Shown: in pieces, positions 8,097-14,770 of the stretch
Layout of the letters: the number at the start of each line of letters is the position of its first letter
Position numbering within the stretch: position 1 is the first letter of the stretch
Assembly (NCBI GenBank): GCA_017412045.1
Contig: JAFQOX010000128.1
Location: 93,012 to 146,181, forward strand
Origin: Clostridia bacterium
Lineage (GTDB): Bacteria; Bacillota; Clostridia; Oscillospirales; CAG-272
DNA: 53,170 nt
Direction: 5' to 3'
Program-made: the position numbers and the translations under genes
The notes under the pieces: model-generated
Databases searched by the model: none
What the model saw: only the letters and a program-made list of their open reading frames with translations
Told to the model about the DNA's origin: nothing

Positions 8097-9029
8097 ATGT
8101 ATATCAGTATTTCAACGGGCGCAGAGCTCAGCCGTCTGGGTATTGACGGCGGTATGAAAGCCATCAGCGAGGCAGGCTTTGAGGCGATGGACTTCGGTCT
8201 GGACGGCTTTTTGACGTGGAGGGATGCCACCCGCCCCGAAACGACGGAGATCCCCTTTTTCTCGGATGACGGGGAGATCGCGCGTTATACGGAGGAGATC
8301 AAGGCAACCGCGAAAAAGTACGGCTTGCGCTTCGGACAGTTCCACGCGCCCTTCCCGACCTACAATCCGAGAAATCCTCTCTGCGGAGAGAATATGAAGA
8401 TGGCTTGCAGAAAGAGCATTGAGATCACGGCTGCTTGCGGCTGTGATACGATCGTCATTCACCCCTGCTTTGCGTGGGAGATCGATAGGCCTTTGGATCC
8501 CGAGGAGGAATGGAAGGTCAATATTGATTTTTACTCCTCGTTTATTCCGACTCTCAAAAAATGCGGTGTGAAATGCTGTCTGGAGAATATGTTTATCACG
8601 GACGGCAAATCGGGCAAATCCTACGCGGCGACGTGCTCCTGCATTCCGACTGCCTGCCGCTATATCGACACGCTCAACGAGATCGCGGGAGAAAAGCTGT
8701 TCGGCTTCTGTCTGGATACGGGACATTTGCAGATCGTGGGAGGCGATCTGGAATTTGCAGTCCGTGAGCTCGGAGACCGTCTGATCGCGCTCCACGTCCA
8801 CGATAACGACGGTATGCACGACGATCACAATACTCCCTATGCGGGCGGTATCACCAGATGGGAAAGATTCTTCAAGGGTCTCCGCGAGGTCGGCTATCAG
8901 GGCAATATGAATTTCGAAACGGGCGGCGTGGTCAACCGCTATCCCGAAAAGCTGATCCCCTCGATCCTGCGCCTGCTGGCAGATACGGCGGCGTATTTCC
9001 GTGAAGAGGTGCAGAAGCCTAAGGCATAA
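8097..9029 (+). CDS. Sugar phosphate isomerase/epimerase-family TIM barrel
   Basis: A 310-residue protein of the xylose-isomerase-like/AP-endonuclease-2 superfamily. Metal-ligand segments are visible: an early glutamate region (FEAMDFGLDG), FHAPFP, HPCF, the glutamate of CLENMF, LDTGH, HVHDND and FETGG near the end. Family members isomerise or epimerise sugars or cyclitols, or act on keto-sugars. It follows the GH3 gene by 37 bases with a strong AAAGGAGG site, so it probably handles a sugar released by that enzyme. Inositol catabolism or a 3-keto-glycoside route are possible, but nothing nearby confirms either. Confidence 0.85.
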   Translation: MYISISTGAELSRLGIDGGMKAISEAGFEAMDFGLDGFLTWRDATRPETTEIPFFSDDGEIARYTEEIKATAKKYGLRFGQFHAPFPTYNPRNPLCGENMKMACRKSIEITAACGCDTIVIHPCFAWEIDRPLDPEEEWKVNIDFYSSFIPTLKKCGVKCCLENMFITDGKSGKSYAATCSCIPTACRYIDTLNEIAGEKLFGFCLDTGHLQIVGGDLEFAVRELGDRLIALHVHDNDGMHDDHNTPYAGGITRWERFFKGLREVGYQGNMNFETGGVVNRYPEKLIPSILRLLADTAAYFREEVQKPKA

Positions 9030-9089
9030 AGCTGAAAGACGCGGCAACGTTTCCTTGTCAATCAAAAGCGAGCAACGCTCGCATAAAGT

Positions 9090-9114
9090 AATAGCCCCGA
9101 CCTACGGGGCTATT
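9090..9114. terminator. Hairpin terminator between convergent genes
   Basis: AATAGCCCC (9090-9098) pairs with GGGGCTATT (9106-9114) around a seven-base loop. It lies between the isomerase gene (plus) and the ABC exporter gene (minus). T-rich sequence follows on the plus strand only after some bases, so termination may be moderate. Confidence 0.7.
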
Positions 9115-9118
9115 GTAT

Positions 9119-10984
9119 TTATGCTGTTTTTTCTGTGTAATACTGTGCTTGCGCGTGCCAAAGCTCGTGATATTTTCCCTTTTCATCGGCAACAAGCTCG
9201 TCATGCGTACCGAACTGAACAACACTGCCGCCATCGAATACGGCGATTCTGTCGCAGAAGCGGCAAGAGGAAAGACGATGGCTGATGTAGATTGCGGTCT
9301 TATCTCCAACAATGTTATTGAAATTGGAGTAGACGTCGGCTTCTGCAATAGGATCGAGCGCGGCAGTCGGCTCGTCAAGAATGATAAACGGCGCGTTTTT
9401 ATAAAGTGCACGGGCAAGCGCGATCTTCTGCGCTTCGCCGCCCGAAATCTCCACGCCGTCTTTTTCAAAATTGCGATAGAGATACGTTTCCGTTCCTTTT
9501 TCGAGCTTATCCAAACGCTCACCGAAATTGGCTTCCATCAGGCTTTGTCTTACCTTTTCTTCGTCATAATCCGTGCTTGCCGCTACGTTCTGACCAAGCG
9601 TAAAGGCGAAAAGATTAAAATCCTGGAATACAACGGAGAAAATGGAGTGATATTCTTTGTAGTCATACTTACGGATATCAATGCCGTTGAGCAAGATCTG
9701 TCCTTCTGTTGGGTCGTAAAGACGGCACATGAGCTTGATCATCGTCGTTTTGCCCGAACCGTTCATGCCGACAACGGCGAGCCGTTCGCCGATCTTAAAT
9801 TTGAAGTTGACGTGACGGAGCGCCCAAAAATCCGTATTTGGATATTGGAAAGAAACGTCTCGGAATTCTACCTCATATTCACGGTCATCGCGTTTCTCCA
9901 CAGGGAGTGTTCCTTGAATCATGTGAGAGGGTGTTTCGATGAAATCAAAATAGATCTTCGTGATCTCGTTGTTGTAACGAAGTGTTTCAAACGTGCTGAC
10001 AAGCGAGCTGACTGCGTCCGTAAATTTCAGAATGGAACTGATATACTGCGAGATCGAACCGACCGAAAAACGTCCTACAAGAGCGGAAATCCCGGCAAAC
10101 GCATAAAGAATGATCTGCATGAGCGTCGCTATGATTTCGCAAGGAATCGTTCTGTGCTTCACTCTGTATTTGTTGTAATTTTTCATGATTTCGTGCGATT
10201 CCTTGAACGTTTGCTCCAAACCTTGAGAAAGAATCGGTTTTTGCTGATAAATCCGCACGTTCATGGGTCCGGATCCGCTCGAAAATGCACCGAGAATGGC
10301 ATTGATAAATTGATTGAAAAACGGCATTCTGCGGTCAATTTCACTCACTCGAAAACGGGTACATTTTGCGTTACAGTAAGAAGTAAAGTATACGGAAAAT
10401 ACACAGAACAAGAGAATGAAAACGGCAAAATAGGGTGTTACGATGAATTTAGCCATACCAAAAAGATGTTTCGGATATGGAGAAATGAAAAGCTCTAAGG
10501 TCAGCGCAACAGAAAAAATGATTGTGAAAACATATCCAATCATAGTCGGAAAATCGCGTTCAAATGACCGTAGACCTCCTGTGTTCATATTTTCATGCTG
10601 CTTGATTCGATTCAGTGTTTTTTGCGTTTCTACCGTATCTACCATATCGTAATCCATTGCAGATATTTTACTGTTTTTAGAATAATTATAATTTTGGCTG
10701 AAAATAGTCCTGCGGATATTGATGAAATAATTCAGGATTGCTTTCATCATTACCACAAAGAAATCAAGAAAAACCGTAATCCCCGCCATCAAAAGCGTCT
10801 TCTCCCACGGCTCGCCCGCAAGAATCATATCCACGATCCGCGCCGCCATATAGATATTGATAAAGGGAGAAAGCGAATTGAAAATGGCTCGGATGATATT
10901 CAAGATCATCAATCCACGGCTCAGAGATTCAATATGCTTCGCCGTTTTCCAAAACATTTTGATATCTTGGACAAATTTTTTCAT
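9119..10984 (-). CDS. ABC exporter half-transporter, second subunit
   Basis: An ABC transporter with an N-terminal six-helix membrane domain fused to an ATPase domain, 621 residues. Walker A GMNGSGKTT is near residue 400, signature ISGGEAQKIALARA near 512 and Walker B IILDEPTAALD near 535, followed by a switch histidine in YISHRLSS. It overlaps the preceding exporter gene by four bases (ATGA) and they surely form a heterodimer. Such pairs in Clostridia export peptides, drugs or lipids. The association with a LytTR/GHKL system suggests export of, or defence against, a peptide or antimicrobial. The region is richer in A and T than its surroundings, which hints at acquisition. Confidence 0.9.
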   Translation of the reverse strand: MKKFVQDIKMFWKTAKHIESLSRGLMILNIIRAIFNSLSPFINIYMAARIVDMILAGEPWEKTLLMAGITVFLDFFVVMMKAILNYFINIRRTIFSQNYNYSKNSKISAMDYDMVDTVETQKTLNRIKQHENMNTGGLRSFERDFPTMIGYVFTIIFSVALTLELFISPYPKHLFGMAKFIVTPYFAVFILLFCVFSVYFTSYCNAKCTRFRVSEIDRRMPFFNQFINAILGAFSSGSGPMNVRIYQQKPILSQGLEQTFKESHEIMKNYNKYRVKHRTIPCEIIATLMQIILYAFAGISALVGRFSVGSISQYISSILKFTDAVSSLVSTFETLRYNNEITKIYFDFIETPSHMIQGTLPVEKRDDREYEVEFRDVSFQYPNTDFWALRHVNFKFKIGERLAVVGMNGSGKTTMIKLMCRLYDPTEGQILLNGIDIRKYDYKEYHSIFSVVFQDFNLFAFTLGQNVAASTDYDEEKVRQSLMEANFGERLDKLEKGTETYLYRNFEKDGVEISGGEAQKIALARALYKNAPFIILDEPTAALDPIAEADVYSNFNNIVGDKTAIYISHRLSSCRFCDRIAVFDGGSVVQFGTHDELVADEKGKYHELWHAQAQYYTEKTA

Positions 10985-12792
10985 GCGCTTACCTCCTCCT
11001 TATAATAGTGACTCTGTACCTCGTAAAGCTCGGCATATTTGCCACCCGATGCCATCAATTCATCATGCGTACCACATTCCGCAATAGTGCCGTTTTCGAG
11101 AAAGAAAATGCGGTCGCAGAAGCGTGTGGAAGCAAGCCTGTGAGAGATAAAAACAGAAGTTGTATTTTTTGTGAGATCGTTATATTTCTGATAGATCTCA
11201 TTTTCCGCAATCGGATCGAGCGCACTCGTCGGTTCATCAAGAATAACAATGGGGGCTTCTTTATAGAGCGCACGGGCAAGCGCAAGCTTTTGCTTTTCAC
11301 CACCGGAAAAATCCACAGCATCTTCGTGCAGCGTGCGCCCGAATTTGGTTTTCATGCCGCCCGGCAGACTGTCTATCTTCTCTGAAAGCCCCGAAAGACG
11401 TACAACCTCTTTCAGTTTTTCATCGTCCGTCTTTCCGAACGTAATATTTTCTTCAATTGAAAAAGGAAGTACGTCAATTTTTTGAAAAACAGCGGCAATA
11501 TTTTTATAATATTCCTCAATATTGTACGCCGAGATCGGTTTTCCGTCCAAAAGGATTTCACCCTCTCGCGGAAGGTAGAATCCGCACATCAGCTTAATGA
11601 GTGTCGTTTTACCTGCACCGTTCAGACCGACAATGGCAATCTTCTCTCCACTGCGAATTTTGAAAGAAATATTTTTGAGAGTATCCTTATCTTTACCTTG
11701 ATAGGAAAAGCTCACACTGCGAAATTCAATTTCGGGTGCATATTTCGGAAACGGTACGCCTTCTCCGTGATTGAATTTGTCCTTATCGTCTATAAAATCA
11801 CGAAAATCCGTGACACCGAGAGATTGACTATACATCGTGTTATAGGTATTGATAATCCCCCAAAGGTAATGCGAATATTGTCCGATCAATGCAAAATAGA
11901 AAATAAATTCAGAAGCGGAAAGTTCTCCTTTGGCTATTTGATAAACCAAAACACCGTAAGCCAAACCATCACGCAAAAGCGTTAGCGTTGCTGTAATCAA
12001 TTTGGATATGATTGAGCGTTTTTCTCCTTTTTTGCTCCATTCCACGCGCTCACCAAGAAGCTTGTGATACATATCGTCAAACCAACCTGCAATCCCATAC
12101 AAACGCATATCCTTTGCCGCGCTGAGATCACCCAGCTTTCTTAAAACATAATTGATCCGTCGGTCTTTATCGTACCATTTGTCTTTATTTTTATGGTTCC
12201 AATCCGTATTCAACTTACCTACGTAGTAGAGTACGATTGTCGTAATAAAAAGCAAAAAAACAATGACAGGAGAAATATTCCATATCAAAACGGAATAGAG
12301 AAAAAGTCCTACGATATTAGAAAAAATATCAGTAAGATAAGTAAATATGTTTTCGGTTATCGTATCGTTTGCCCCAGTAATGTGAAAAGCCTTTTGGTTT
12401 TTCATATTAAAATCAGGATCTTCCATTTTATAGTAATCACAATCGAAGATACGATAGTTAACCATATGCATAAACTGCGTACGATTATCGATGCTACATC
12501 CATCGCTGACCGCCCCAAAGATGTTATGTATCAAATGCACAGCAAAAAGCGAAAGTGAAAGCAAAACGATTGCAGCAAGTATCCGTTCCTCCGTATACCC
12601 GTTTGAAACGTATTCCACGATGGTGGACGGTAAAAGCGCCGAAAGCGGTCCTACCGCTACGGTCAATGGCACGCAGATTGCGGAGATCACCATCATCATG
12701 GGACTGAATTTCCACGATAGTCGGCAAACGTACCATATATTTGAAAGAAAACTGTATTTTGGCTTTTCTTTCTTTTGTTTTTTCTTTTTCAT
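10981..12792 (-). CDS. ABC exporter half-transporter, first subunit
   Basis: Partner of the following half-transporter, 603 residues: an extended lysine-rich N-terminus, membrane domain to about residue 310, then an ATPase domain with Walker A GLNGAGKTTLIK (about 390), signature FSGGEKQKLALARA (about 498) and Walker B VILDEPTSALD. Both subunits keep a full signature motif and the Walker B glutamate, so two active ATP sites are expected. The ATG follows AAGGAGG. It has a separate promoter with LytTR-type direct repeats and a structured leader of about 140 bases. Confidence 0.9.
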   Translation of the reverse strand: MKKKKQKKEKPKYSFLSNIWYVCRLSWKFSPMMMVISAICVPLTVAVGPLSALLPSTIVEYVSNGYTEERILAAIVLLSLSLFAVHLIHNIFGAVSDGCSIDNRTQFMHMVNYRIFDCDYYKMEDPDFNMKNQKAFHITGANDTITENIFTYLTDIFSNIVGLFLYSVLIWNISPVIVFLLFITTIVLYYVGKLNTDWNHKNKDKWYDKDRRINYVLRKLGDLSAAKDMRLYGIAGWFDDMYHKLLGERVEWSKKGEKRSIISKLITATLTLLRDGLAYGVLVYQIAKGELSASEFIFYFALIGQYSHYLWGIINTYNTMYSQSLGVTDFRDFIDDKDKFNHGEGVPFPKYAPEIEFRSVSFSYQGKDKDTLKNISFKIRSGEKIAIVGLNGAGKTTLIKLMCGFYLPREGEILLDGKPISAYNIEEYYKNIAAVFQKIDVLPFSIEENITFGKTDDEKLKEVVRLSGLSEKIDSLPGGMKTKFGRTLHEDAVDFSGGEKQKLALARALYKEAPIVILDEPTSALDPIAENEIYQKYNDLTKNTTSVFISHRLASTRFCDRIFFLENGTIAECGTHDELMASGGKYAELYEVQSHYYKEEVSA

Positions 12793-12826
12793 TTCTATAC
12801 CTCCTTATGAGCAATGAAAAATATGA

Positions 12827-12886
12827 GTTTTGAGGAGGTTTGCAAGGCAAATCCGCGCGGTACTTTTTGCGCGGAAGCCTCAAAAC
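12827..12886 (-). promoter_or_regulatory. Leader stem-loop before the ABC exporter genes
   Basis: On the minus strand GTTTTGAGG (12878-12886) pairs with CCTCAAAAC (12827-12835). An inner stem CCGCGC/GCGCGG (12869-12874 with 12853-12858) sits on top. It lies 35 bases before the exporter start codon and has no T-run, so it is not a simple terminator. It may affect mRNA stability, translation or an alternative fold. Confidence 0.55.
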
Positions 12887-12888
12887 TT

Positions 12889-12915
12889 TTAGGTGAAAAA
12901 GGATCCCTTTTTCAC
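12889..12915 (-). CDS. Possible 8-residue leader peptide ORF
   Basis: A GTG start preceded five bases away by AAAGGAG encodes MKKGSFFT and then a stop. It begins only about 20 bases after the predicted transcription start of the exporter operon and overlaps a perfect 12-base-pair hairpin (12891-12917). Short leader ORFs overlapping hairpins control several antibiotic-responsive genes by ribosome stalling. This is inference: the peptide is tiny and could be chance. Confidence 0.3.
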   Translation of the reverse strand: MKKGSFFT

Positions 12916-12917
12916 CT
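12891..12917 (-). promoter_or_regulatory. Perfect palindromic hairpin in the exporter leader
   Basis: AGGTGAAAAAGG (12891-12902) is the exact reverse complement of CCTTTTTCACCT (12906-12917), with a three-base loop. On the exporter mRNA it would hide the start of the mini-ORF. It is not followed by T residues. Confidence 0.6.
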
Positions 12918-12941
12918 TGACTCCTTTCTTCTTACGCTTTC

Positions 12942-12970
12942 ATCTTATCACAAGAAATAAAAGAAGTGTG
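12942..12970 (-). promoter_or_regulatory. Weak, probably activated, promoter of the ABC exporter operon
   Basis: On the minus strand an extended -10 box TGATAAGAT (TAAGAT at 12942-12947) lacks a recognisable -35 box at the proper distance (12965-12970 reads CACACT). Direct repeats end seven bases upstream of that position. This is the layout expected of a promoter that needs an activator bound next to the -35 region. Confidence 0.55.
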
Positions 12971-12977
12971 GATTTTG

Positions 12978-13009
12978 GCACGAGTGGTATTGTATTTCGC
13001 ACGAGTGGT
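12978..13009 (-). promoter_or_regulatory. LytTR-type direct repeats (response-regulator binding sites)
   Basis: ACCACTCGTGC occurs twice on the minus strand (12999-13009 and 12978-12988), exactly 21 bases apart. LytTR-family regulators bind pairs of about 9-base direct repeats with this two-turn spacing. The gene of a LytTR regulator lies one kilobase upstream, so this is a likely target site for activation of the exporter. Confidence 0.7.
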
Positions 13010-13026
13010 GCGTTCAGCACGTAAAA

Positions 13027-13054
13027 CGGCGAGAGCGATCAGTCGCACTCGCCG
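13027..13054 (-). terminator. Terminator after the GHKL kinase gene
   Basis: On the minus strand CGGCGAG pairs with CTCGCCG, with an inner TCGC/GCGA extension separated by an A-A mismatch, followed by TTTTAC. It separates the two-component genes from the exporter operon. Confidence 0.65.
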
Positions 13055-13064
13055 ATATATATTC

Positions 13065-13745
13065 TTAAAGCGGGAGCATAACCTCCGTCGCAAAAACGCC
13101 TTCCTCATGCTGACGGTTTACGTAACCGCCGTATTTTTTTGTAATGCTGTCAATACGAAGAAGTCCGAAGCCGTGAGAGCTGCTGTCATTTTTTGTCGTG
13201 CGGTATTTTCCGTTTTCTCTTGTTCGCATACCAAGATAGGAATTGGTGACGGAAATGTAAAGCTGACCTTTCAGAACACCGATATAAACACGGATAAATC
13301 GTTCTTCTTCCTTTTCCAAGGTTAAACAACCCTCAATGGCATTATTCAAAAGATTACCGATCAGCGCACAAAGCTCCACCTCGGAAACCGTAAGCTTGTC
13401 AGGCACAGTTGCCTTCGCGTTTACAGCGATATGTTTACTCATGGCAAGCGTGATCTTACTATTGAGTGCCGCATCGACCATCACGTTTCCCGTTTTGAGA
13501 ACGGTATCGACCGTGCGAAGTTCCACACCCATTTTATCAAGGTAGGTCTTCAGTTCTTCATGATCGCCTTTCTCCAAAAGGGTATTCATATTTTGCACAT
13601 GATTCGCAAAGTCATGTCGCCAGCCGCGCACCTGTCGGTACATATTCTGCACCTCATCGAGATGGCGTTCCACAATATCATTCTGATAGGCGGCAATACG
13701 CCTGTCAATCATTTTTCCAAACAGAAAGTCAAAAAGGCGAGCCAT
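13065..13745 (-). CDS. Soluble GHKL-domain histidine kinase (AgrC-like, no membrane domain)
   Basis: The 226-residue protein has the catalytic core of an AgrC/ComD-type kinase: the phospho-acceptor region WRHDFANHVQNM (about residues 41-52), the N-box NLLNNAIEGC and the G-box HGFGLLRI. Unlike AgrC it has no membrane-spanning sensor domain. The N-terminus is a short amphipathic or coiled-coil stretch. The start overlaps the response-regulator stop (TAATG), so the two are translationally coupled. It probably senses a cytoplasmic signal or partners with the exporter for sensing, as some resistance systems do. The short N-terminus is not a truncation artefact, because it is abutted directly by the upstream gene. 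Confidence 0.88.
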   Translation of the reverse strand: MARLFDFLFGKMIDRRIAAYQNDIVERHLDEVQNMYRQVRGWRHDFANHVQNMNTLLEKGDHEELKTYLDKMGVELRTVDTVLKTGNVMVDAALNSKITLAMSKHIAVNAKATVPDKLTVSEVELCALIGNLLNNAIEGCLTLEKEEERFIRVYIGVLKGQLYISVTNSYLGMRTRENGKYRTTKNDSSSHGFGLLRIDSITKKYGGYVNRQHEEGVFATEVMLPL

Positions 13746-14458
13746 TACATTTTACCCCTATAATAATCAATAAATTTTTGGTTTACTACCGCATACATTC
13801 GACGGGAAAGCGGGATCAAAGCACCGTTATCAAGAATCACATCCGTCTTGGTAATCCTTGTAATGTGGCGAAGTCCGACAAGATAACTGCGATGGGAGCG
13901 CACGAAAGAGGCATCAAGCTTTTTCTCCAAGTCATTGATACCGATCTTCGCAGTTTCATTTCCGCTTGTGAGCGTCAAAACCGTATCGTGTCCTTTGGCT
14001 TCTGCCAACATGATTTCCGAAAAATTTATGCGCAACAAGCCGTTTTCCGTTTCCAAAACGAGGGATTCTTCCTTATGTCCGAGATTTTCTATCGCTCTGT
14101 CAAGAACGGCAAACAGCTTTTCTTTTTTTACGGGCTTCATCAGATAATGAAGTGCCGCCACCTCAAAGCCCTCTGACATGAAATCGGGATAGCCCGTAAT
14201 AAAAACGATTTGCACACGGTTATTGCCTTCGCGCACCTTTTTTGCAAGATCAATTCCGTTCATCTTCGCCATTTCAATATCAAGGAGCAAAATATCGTAA
14301 TTCCGGTTCTCCGCATAGTCAAAGAGAAAGGCTTCCGACGAGGGGAATTCCGAAAAAGCGGATAGGTGTTCTTTTCGTTCCGACCATTCGGAAACAATAT
14401 CTTTTACGTATTTTATTTGATTTTGTTCGTCATCGCAAATAGCTATATTCAGTTTCAT
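13745..14458 (-). CDS. LytTR-family response regulator
   Basis: A 237-residue AgrA/LytR-type regulator. The receiver domain covers about 1-120 with acidic residues DDE (10-12), the phospho-acceptor aspartate in LLLDIEM and lysine in MKPVKK. The C-terminal LytTR DNA-binding domain shows FVRSHRSYLVGLRHITRI and LPLSRR. It pairs with the adjacent soluble GHKL kinase. A sigma-A promoter lies directly upstream. Direct repeats before the exporter genes are its likely target. Confidence 0.93.
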   Translation of the reverse strand: MKLNIAICDDEQNQIKYVKDIVSEWSERKEHLSAFSEFPSSEAFLFDYAENRNYDILLLDIEMAKMNGIDLAKKVREGNNRVQIVFITGYPDFMSEGFEVAALHYLMKPVKKEKLFAVLDRAIENLGHKEESLVLETENGLLRINFSEIMLAEAKGHDTVLTLTSGNETAKIGINDLEKKLDASFVRSHRSYLVGLRHITRITKTDVILDNGALIPLSRRMYAVVNQKFIDYYRGKM

Positions 14459-14486
14459 GTTTTCTCCGATCGTATGATTTTATATC

Positions 14487-14515
14487 ATTATAGCATAAAA
14501 TGAATTTCTCTGCAA
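14487..14515 (-). promoter_or_regulatory. Promoter of the LytTR-GHKL operon
   Basis: On the minus strand TTGCAG (14510-14515), a 17-base spacer and a perfect TATAAT (14487-14492) with TGC just before it (extended -10). It is 28 bases upstream of the response-regulator start. Confidence 0.75.
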
Positions 14516-14601
14516 TCAATTTTTATCGGGTTCCTACTGTATCATGAAAAAGGAAAGCACGGATTCCCAAAACGCTCTAAAGCTTGCGACGTGCAGAAAA
14601 T

Positions 14602-14702
14602 GAAAAGCGGGTAGCGCCCGCTGGAAGTTACTTGCCTATCCAGGCTTTGCTTATATCCAAACACTGTAAAACGGCAAGATCCGTTTTGCACAATTTCCTA
14701 TG
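14602..14702 (-). repeat. Structured repeat family, copy D
   Basis: It reads on the minus strand, opposite to copies A-C, and lies 13 kb away. It starts CATAGGAAATTGTGCAAAACGG and ends in AGCGGG/CCCGCT plus TTTT. AAAACGG pairs with CCGTTTT. The internal pairing is CTTGCC with GGCAAG, where copies B and C have CTCGCC with GGCGAG, so both partners changed together. It begins directly after the T-run of the rpsA terminator. Confidence 0.85.
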
Positions 14703-14708
14703 CAATAA

Positions 14709-14742
14709 AAACTCCCGCAAACCGTTTGATTTGCGGGAGTTT
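14709..14742 (-). terminator. Terminator of the ispH-rpsA gene
   Basis: AAACTCCCGCAAA and TTTGCGGGAGTTT form a 13-base-pair stem with an eight-base loop, followed on the minus strand by TTTTTATT. It is a strong intrinsic terminator 28 bases after the stop codon. Confidence 0.9.
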
Positions 14743-14770
14743 ATTTTTAAAATTTTTGGTATGCCGAGGA

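Larger units (their letters stand above)
14459..14770. other. Intergenic region between rpsA terminator and the LytTR regulator
   Basis: About 310 bases. From right to left it holds the rpsA terminator (14709-14742), a fourth copy of the structured repeat (14602-14702) and the regulator promoter (14487-14515). I see no protein gene. Confidence 0.8.

Noticed and set aside
9119-12792. Lantibiotic or pheromone export locus with precursor peptide
   Set aside because: I looked for a small precursor gene between 12793 and 13064 and beside the kinase; only an 8-codon leader ORF is present, and no peptidase domain precedes the exporter.
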